In this document: positions 56,740 to 64,000 of the stretch, in pieces | Position numbering within the stretch: position 1 is the first letter of the stretch | Layout: each line of letters starts with the position of its first letter | From: Alentia gelatinosa | Taxonomy: Eukaryota > Annelida > Polychaeta > Phyllodocida > Polynoidae | Length of the DNA stretch: 64,000 nucleotides | Assembly (NCBI GenBank): GCA_950022655.1 | Contig: OX465583.1 | Span: forward strand, 33,507,360 to 33,571,359 | Direction: 5' to 3' | Made by a program: the position numbers and the translations under genes | Notes under the pieces: generated by a model | The model's database searches: none | Told to the model about the DNA's origin: nothing | Seen by the model: the letters and a program-made list of their open reading frames with translations, nothing else

Positions 56740-57420
56740 TGACGTTTTATAAGAAGAGTAAAGTGTAATGTGGCGGAAAAACGCAGAAGCGCCCTCTCAT
56801 GGCAACCTAGCGGCGGGTCTTGGTGTCACCCCGCCCCGGGCTGGTCACGTGGTCCCTGTTAGCCCGGGCGTCCCCATCTCAGATCTGCTCGACCCTGTCC
56901 GAAATACAGGCTGACCTTAGCCTGGGTTGTTAGGCCACGGCCCGACGTGGCCCTCCAGTGAGCGACGACCCTCTGTCAACTCCCTATTATCGCTCATCAG
57001 AGGCGGTCAAAGCGCCATCTCTCGGGGGAAGGAGGAGGCATGAATCCCTCACCGGGCAGTAACATTGACTTTTGATTTCCGTTTTGGCTGGTGGCCGGCA
57101 GGTCGTATTCTGACTCATTACGAGCGGCGCAGGGTCAGGCACCTCGTCTCCGCTTGCCCACTGACGGTGTCGCCACCTAACGGGCGTGCGTAATGCGGCG
57201 ACAGGGCGCTCTGATTCAATTTGGCCACCACCTCGAGGAGCGGCCTAAAGAGGCAGTTAGGCTAAAGGTGATAGCGTTGCGGCAAGGAAAAAGTGTGGGG
57301 AATATGATCAGCCCAAAGGCGGATAGGGGTGGGACGGAGGACAAGGTGGGGACTGTTGGGCAGGGCGGGATGGGGTGCGTGTTGGGGAAGAAGAGTCTTT
57401 TCAGTCATGGACACATTTAG
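56740..57420. promoter_or_regulatory. CpG-rich island
   Basis: GC-rich and CpG-dense, with CCGCCCCGGG-type sequence near 56830. A 75-codon frame at its right end has no recognised domain. Confidence 0.3.
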
Positions 57421-58699
57421 TTATCTCTCTCTTTATCCCTTTCTGTATCTTCCTCCGTCTACGTCCTTCTCCCTCTCCTTGTCCTTTTCCGACTAGTTAA
57501 AGTCAGTTTTTTACTTTCGGTTGAATAACCTAGCATTCATACACATTATACTTTATAACTGTGTTCACACTTGCGAAATTCATTATATTTGATGAGTCAG
57601 CTCACCCACAGAGAAAACATTAAAGTTGTATTTGTAAAGTGTCGACACCCGTCACCCGTCAACTATCACATGAGCTGGTAGACCTATTATGTAGTATAAT
57701 TCTGTCTTGCCAGATGAATGAATGAATTAATATCTTTCCTTTGTGTTGTCCTTTTTACTACACTTTCAAGCATTGCATCAAGTAGCAAATGTTTTTTGTC
57801 ATAAGATTAACTAAGATTGGAAAAATCATTAGATTCTATTAGATTGGATTATATAAATATGTTTCTTTGTTTAAAGGATTGTGTCAGTCTGTGGCTGTCC
57901 TTTTGTCTCACCTGTAATGTGACATTTGTGTGGAAGGTCGCATTCCATGCATGTGGATACTCTTGATGTGAATACTTTAAATGTGTTACTGAATGAAAAA
58001 AGGCATTAGCTCGTAACTTTCAACTTGATTGTATGAGACTTACTTGATTAGTATCTGCGCAGAAAGAATCGATTACTGCCGCCTGAGACTGTTTGTGCAT
58101 GCAGAGACTGCAATCAAACATTGTCGTTCCGCTACAAAATGAAACCGTTTCTAAAGCAGGACAAACCCTCTGAAATCTAGATAAGTTAAAAGAAATTCGC
58201 CAAATAGAATGAATAAAACAGCATAGAAATTCAGCCCAGAGGATACTACACTGATCATATGCGAATGCATGCTGTACCACTTTTGTGAGTAGTATACGAA
58301 AATCAGGTTATGCCTCTGGTGAGAGAATTATACACGTATATGAGTAAAGGAACTCGAGTTTAAACTTCAGATATCGCACTAATCATACTGGCTCACAGAG
58401 GCCCGGCGTCCATTAAGCTCCAAATCGTCTACGATAGGTCTTACGATGTACTTATAAACGCCGATTACAATGCACGTCGGTGTTCCTAGTTTGTTTATTT
58501 AACATACAGATTTCCCGATTTTCCTTTTTTTTTTATTCTATTCAGTAAAGGGAAAAATGATATGTCCATTAGGTACTTTCACCAAACAGGCGTTCTTCCA
58601 TTGAATTCATAAGTTATAATAATGGTCGCTACATAAGAGGGGCATACAATGTACTTATACAGAGCATTTTCACAAGTACATTGCACTTTGATCTTAAAT
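57421..58699. other. AT-rich non-coding DNA
   Basis: Gene-free. No repeats or sites that I can support. Confidence 0.4.
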
Positions 58700-59870
58700 T
58701 GCTATCGTGGTTGGTGGACGCCACGCCCAACCATTTAGCTACCTTACCAATAGCCTTTCCTACCCCCCCCCCCCCTCCCCCACTTCCTCCTTTCATCCTA
58801 TTCAACCAAGTTATGGTTTCTGATGTTGCTGCATGTCACCGCCACCGTCGCGCTGCGCAGTGATTTGTGACCGGTGGATGGGGCGTCGCCTGACCCGGAC
58901 CCCGGCGCCAATTGTCCCGGTCGATTATCCCCGTCATCGGGGTCGGCATGCCCGGTGCGGGCGGTGGACCCGGTGACCGGGGCCAGTGACCAGGAGGCGG
59001 ACGGGCGCGGGCGTAATGATGGTCCGGCCGCTATCGACTCCCCGCTTAATGACTTTGGCAGCAGTGGCGGGTGATACCGCTCGCCGCGCGCCTTAATAAA
59101 ACTGACAAATCGCGCGCGTTTTTGAGGGCGGCGCGGATTTGTCAGGTTACATCACGGCGCGGCGTGCGGGTGACTGCCGCCCGTAATTGGGTATTGACCA
59201 CGCGAGTACCAGGCCCCGGCACGTCCCCCTGGGCCACCCTCATCAGCCGGCGGACCACCACCCGGGCCCCCGGGGCTCCGAGCGAGCTGCTCCGGTGACA
59301 CGCCGCCCCATCTCCTGACCTACTCAACTGGAGGATGACCTCTGGTCGACCAAGTTGCCCGCCTTATACCCTCACAACACGTACCCCACAGAGAATCATT
59401 TTACCCCCCACCTATACCCCACACACCCCCAGCAGAGATAGGCATTCCCAGGACCCATTGTCCAGCATAAACTGTTTATCCTATAAACTTTCCTTATTCC
59501 GCTGACTGCAGACCAGCTATATCTCCAATGAACACCAACTTACCCGACCATTACCACAGGTCTTTTCCCATGGAGCGCCCCACGCCACAGCGCCTCACCT
59601 TTACCCGTCTGTCCCCAACCCCCCACTACATCCAGCAGACACCCTGGAGCTGCATACCTGCTGCATGTGACCCCCAAACCCAGGAGGACTGAATGTCAGT
59701 CCGTCTTCGCCATCACCCTGTCCGCCGTCAGATGCTCACCAGCCACTAGCGGCCCCTGGTGGCTAAGACGAGAAGGGCCTCATTACTCGAAGTGACGAGG
59801 ACGGGGGTTCGCGGCCCGCCTGGAGGACCGGGGTGCGGGACGCGAGGTGGACGGGGGACCTCAAATGTCA
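58700..59870. promoter_or_regulatory. long CpG-rich block with hairpin and CTCF-like site
   Basis: Contains a C13 tract (58763-58775), a very CpG-rich core (58860-59290), and a CTCF-like CCACCAGGGGCCGC on the minus strand (59749-59762, 13 of 14 core positions). Within the core, CTGACAAATC (59102-59111) and GATTTGTCAG (59136-59145) form a perfect 10-bp inverted repeat that extends 4 bp further past a one-base bulge. No gene recognised. Confidence 0.4.
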
Positions 59871-60132
59871 GACACTGTTTGTGTTATCAGTCAGTAGAAG
59901 ATGTTCGCATTAATGTATTCATACGCCAAGTCCAGAGCAACTAGTCCCAGGTGTTGACAAAAAAGACACCTGTTACTCTTATCGCGTTGCGTGCAACCTA
60001 TACGACTTTCTAAATGAAGTTCATTGAGCAATAAAGTCATTACCTGTTCTCACGCATATTTATCAACCTTATTACAATATAAATGTACATCTAGAATCTT
60101 TCTATATATTCTAAATAATCAGTTGCTTTCAG
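59871..60132. other. AT-rich non-coding DNA
   Basis: Gene-free spacer before the TA microsatellite. Confidence 0.4.
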
Positions 60133-60150
60133 AATATATATATATATATA

Positions 60151-60194
<44 letters not shown>

Positions 60195-60197
60195 TAT
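60133..60197. repeat. (TA)n microsatellite
   Basis: Alternating TA with one AATT interruption and a CA near its right end. Confidence 0.9.
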
Positions 60198-61399
60198 TTA
60201 ATGATATATTTCAGGTTGTTTTATTTTCGAATCAAACACCAAAAATATCTAAGAAACTGGTGTCAATCTAGGTAAAGTATTCACTCCTAATCTGTCAGTT
60301 CTCTCCATTTAAGGGGTGAAGAACTGGAATATGTAAACAGTCTCGGTTTTGACGAGTTCGCTGAACTTACCTTAATTTTGGACAGTTGAGGCTAATTGTG
60401 GTTTTTTTTAAGTTGAAGAACTAATAAGTATCAGTAAATCCATTTTCTAAGGGTGTTGTTATTACAATATAAAGATAAAGTCCCAATTATTTTACTCCGA
60501 TGTGAGGCCACAAAATTCTTTAGCTATTTTGTTTGAACTGAGTCTACTTCCAATCTGGTGATTTATATCATTGTTCAGTTAAAGAACATAACTTCCTTTA
60601 CCGAGTTGTTAACTGGTTTGTCATAGTGTGCAGTTAGAGGACCAGTACCAAAAATGGCTTGTCAGACTGCATCCAGTATGGAATGACAACCCAGTAAACA
60701 CGTTCTAGCAACGTAACTTTATGTATTTATTTGGGAGAATTTACTTAAATTTTTATGTAGTAGGAACATGGAAATGTTAAGGTTTACTTACGTCTGTAGA
60801 ACAGAAGAGGTTCTTGTCAAAGATGACCCTTTGGACTCTTTTGATGGAGAGTGTGTGATTCAGATTCATGTGTCTAGACTGAAAGCGTCCTGCAAATCAT
60901 TGATACTGAGCAAAGGTCAAGTATTCACATTGGGAGCTGTATTAGTGTCAGTTATACAGCACTTGTCAATAGGATTATACAGAAATAACTATCAAATGTA
61001 ACAATAGATGTGGAAATGTACATTGATGATGGTTTTTTCTCTCCATCGACATACACATGTACATCCCGTCATAGCGAGATATCCCCAATATGCAGTCATA
61101 TGTATTTCATATCTATGATATACAGTCGTGGATTGCTTATTGCAAGATTTCCTTGGATCTCCTTTTGCAGGTACAGATTAATCTTGTTTTGAATATATTT
61201 TTTTAAATATCGTTTAAGTACAAAGGGCCTGTGTAACCTTTTCCAATGTATTCCAAATTGACATACCAGCATGTACTGGCGATTTTCGAAATATTCAGAT
61301 TTTGGCTTTCGCAGTGCGATATTTTCCTTATATAAGTGTCTGTCTCAGATGATCTGGTCCTGTAATGCAGAAGCAATGACCATCGTGTGGCGATGAATA
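60198..61399. other. AT-rich non-coding DNA
   Basis: Gene-free. It may include earlier, unrecognisable parts of the LINE that follows. Confidence 0.35.
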
Positions 61400-61880
61400 A
61401 TCTACAGAAAACTTAAGAATGGAATGGGTAGAAACAAACACTTTGATAATAAATGTAAATAAAACAAAGTCATTGTGGTATACCGCCACCGATAAACTGA
61501 AGTGTCTTCTAAAATTAAATCTCTGTATCAATATGGAGTCTACATGCAGGGGCAAAGTTATTGTTGTTTAGGTACACAAATTGAGCAATTATTAAAAAGG
61601 TCAACCTACGATTATTTCAATTTGCTAAAATTAGAGGCCTAATAAAATCAGAATTAGCCATAATGTTTGGTAAACAACTATATGCCACTACATGTATTTG
61701 ATTATTTTGTGACAGATGGTGCAAACTTAAAGTGGTTTAACAAATTGCAGAGATTATAAAATAGAGCCCTACGGATTTGTCTAAGGTCCATTTATGAGAA
61801 ATGTCAATATCAGAATTACATGAGAAGACCAACATGAGGTAGCTACCAAGAGAATGGAGGATATGTTGCTGTGTCAAAAG
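61400..61880 (+). pseudogene. decayed LINE reverse-transcriptase 3' fragment
   Basis: Broken frames encode the end of a non-LTR reverse transcriptase: NTLIINVNKTKS (about 61430-61470), LGTQIEQLL (about 61570-61595) and, after a stop, NRALRICLRS (about 61755-61790). These match the W..N.L.LN..KTK and LQNRALRI signatures of CR1/Jockey/RTE-type LINEs. Stops and frameshifts show it is dead. No 3' tail identified. Confidence 0.6.
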
Positions 61881-61935
61881 AGGAAAGTTATGAAGAGGGA
61901 GATCACTGTCCCGGATATGGATAGGGCTAGGACAA

Positions 61936-61948
61936 GGGGGGGGGGGGG
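61936..61948. repeat. poly-G tract (13 G)
   Basis: Uninterrupted G run just after the LINE remnant. Confidence 0.85.
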
Positions 61949-64000
61949 TGTTAAGAGGAATTTCCATATTCCAAGGTACCGAACAGAATTTATCAAAAGA
62001 AACCCAAGATACCGGAGGATAAAATTGTGAAACTGCACTAGAATAATCATGATATTGGCATGATGACAATTGACAATTACTTCGCCAGTAACAGGTTGAC
62101 ACCATTTCAAATCTGAATTTGAACTAGTTTCAGATACAAGCCAGTGTAATCTACGAGGACTGGATGCTAGCTTATTCTTTAAATGGTTTGACTAATCCTT
62201 TAAATTCTTTAAATGGTTTGACTAATCAATATTATCCCAATGTTTTATACGCATTTCTTGTTGAAACTTAAGAGAATTCTCCAGTGAGAAATTCAATCAA
62301 TAAAGTTTCCTGCAATTCTAATTATGATAGTTACATTCAGTGAGAAATGCATAAATGAAATATACAGAAATCAAATAGAAGGGCAGGATCTACTTAGTGA
62401 AACTAACATACTGTCTTGATGCCCAGTAAGTGCACTAAGCGTAAACACCAACCGTAACTTTCTGTCTGTGCAATCATCAATTGTAGGATCATTGTACTAC
62501 ATACAGAAACACCTACGAGCGCTGGCGGAAAGGTAGGGAGTGTGTGCACTACTCGCAACCAATAGCGGGTGATGCCAGCGCACGGACTATTCTTTTGAAG
62601 ATCCGACAATGCCGACAGGTCTCTCTGAAGCGACTTTGAACGATTCTCCTTGCAATTAACAGCGAGGATTTTCAATCGTCGCTATCAAAAGTAGCAATAT
62701 TCTTATCATCACAATCTCTTCATCTATTTTTCTCCCAGAATAATATGATATCGATCATTCTTGGATTAAATCATTCCAAACATCCACTTATGACCTGTAA
62801 AGTACTTTCAAATGCAAATATTTCCGTCACAAGACAAAAAATGAAGACCATCACAAGACCTGTCGAGACTTTAAGACGATAACCATCGCCTGTTGGTCGG
62901 ATGACCGCCTCCCCTGACGAACTGCTTTTGACATGTGGGCCACCTTCCTGAGGAGTTTTGTGTCCAGGCAATGAGAGGGCGCAGAGGTCACACATGCCAG
63001 AGCAGACAGGGTCCAAGCATTGAAAGTCCGTGAGGAGAGGCAGTGGACGTCAGGGTAAGAGCATGCCCGTCGTCGGCACGCAAGCGTCGCTGCACCATTG
63101 ATGGAACAGTTTAAAGGGTCACTCACCTCTGTCATAAGAACTGCACTGGTTTGACCGCTTAGAGACAGCACATACGAGCTTTATTGTAATGTTACCTAAT
63201 CTATCTACGTCTGCACATTTCTGTATTATATCAATCAAGTCGTATGACGATTTATACACTATTGTTATTACATTTCTTCCAGTTTTCTGTCGTCCGGAAT
63301 TTAGCAACTACATATTTTATTTCCAAAATTCATTTTTTCTTTAATCGTTCTTTTTTTGTTGTGTTCACACAATATGATGGCCTGTAGATCTAATCTTACA
63401 TTATTTCATAGTTAAGGTCTCAATAAAGTGGACGAGCTCTAGAGAGGGTCCGTTGTGTTCAATACCTAGTAGTGGCATCATTGTTTATTCTGATATTCTA
63501 ATAGTTCTATTGCAATAGAAATGGCAATGGAAGTCGCACGTGTCCAAATTGATCATTTAAAATCATTTTCGCTAGATTTATGTTGATATAATATAACATG
63601 CCGATGACGACTACAATAATTGCGTTATATCAGTCTTAGACCTTATGTCTGATGCTTAATCATTATCTAGCCCCGATATATTGAGTATCTCTAAAGAATA
63701 TATGAAGAGCTATGTTTTTGGTTGGTTATCTGTGTAAAAGCAATATATTTGGTCTATAATATATTACTATGACTTTATATTGAAATTGAGAAAGGTACCA
63801 CACGAGATCAACTAAACCTCACATATCTGTTATCTAGGTCTATTCCATCATCATTAATAATTTAGCCTTACATGAATAGTAAACACCTTGTTTGAATATG
63901 GAAATCAAGTCAAAAAGTCAAATTTTAATAGTCGGCCTGATGATAACTGATGCAACAGTGAGGTATTACACTTTTCAACACGTAGCTTGGGCATCAGAGC
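61949..64000. other. mostly AT-rich non-coding end of the window
   Basis: Includes a 24-bp tandem duplication ATTCTTTAAATGGTTTGACT (62174-62197 and 62204-62227; first 20 bases given) and a GC-richer patch at about 62500-63120. No gene that I can support. Confidence 0.4.

Noticed and set aside
1..64000. CRISPR arrays, operons, ribosome-binding sites, rRNA genes
   Set aside because: The window is animal nuclear DNA with introns and retroelements. Tandem repeats present are microsatellites, a 70-bp MITE-end array and small duplications, none with CRISPR spacing. No rRNA signature was seen.

Overview
The window is animal nuclear DNA. It has one host protein-coding locus, long non-coding flanks, simple repeats, decayed retroelements, a tRNA gene and one complete retrovirus-like element. 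The host gene is basonuclin, a paired C2H2 zinc-finger transcription factor of bilaterians. The absence of vertebrate repeat families, the LINE types and the retroelement type suggest a marine invertebrate, perhaps a lophotrochozoan. I cannot resolve the phylum from sequence alone.

Layout. Positions 1-16715 lie upstream of the basonuclin exon (intron or 5' flank). They are AT-rich DNA broken by many short GC- and CpG-rich islands that look regulatory. Three CTCF-like motifs sit in one island at 15.1-15.4 kb. The large, probably last, coding exon of basonuclin is 16716-19655 on the + strand. It is followed by a long AT-rich stretch with an AU-rich element and a perfect ETS-type palindrome. From 24 to 42 kb there are more islands, a broken L1-like LINE (30.4-31.0 kb), a tRNA-Pro gene with a decayed tandem copy (32.7-32.9 kb), tRNA-derived SINE-like pieces (34, 38.8 kb) and a hammerhead-ribozyme-like remnant (41.1 kb).

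The main discovery is at 42139-53875: an 11.7-kb Ty3/gypsy (Metaviridae-type) element. Its two 469-bp LTRs look identical and it is flanked by a 4-bp target duplication (ATAT). A primer-binding site fits tRNA-Arg. Gag and pol are intact and joined by a textbook -1 frameshift heptamer directly before the gag stop. An intact env-like ORF has a signal peptide, a furin-type site, a fusion-peptide-like segment and a transmembrane anchor, and resembles the baculovirus F / errantivirus envelope type. About 3 kb between env and the 3' LTR has no convincing gene but contains several strong hairpins. Everything visible is consistent with a recently inserted, possibly still competent, endogenous retrovirus-like element.

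Positions 53880-64000 hold a piggyBac-like MITE whose right end is tandemly triplicated, more CpG islands, a second broken LINE (61.4-61.9 kb) and plain AT-rich DNA. Most short open frames in the window are chance frames. Several begin with GTG or TTG and cannot be taken as eukaryotic starts.
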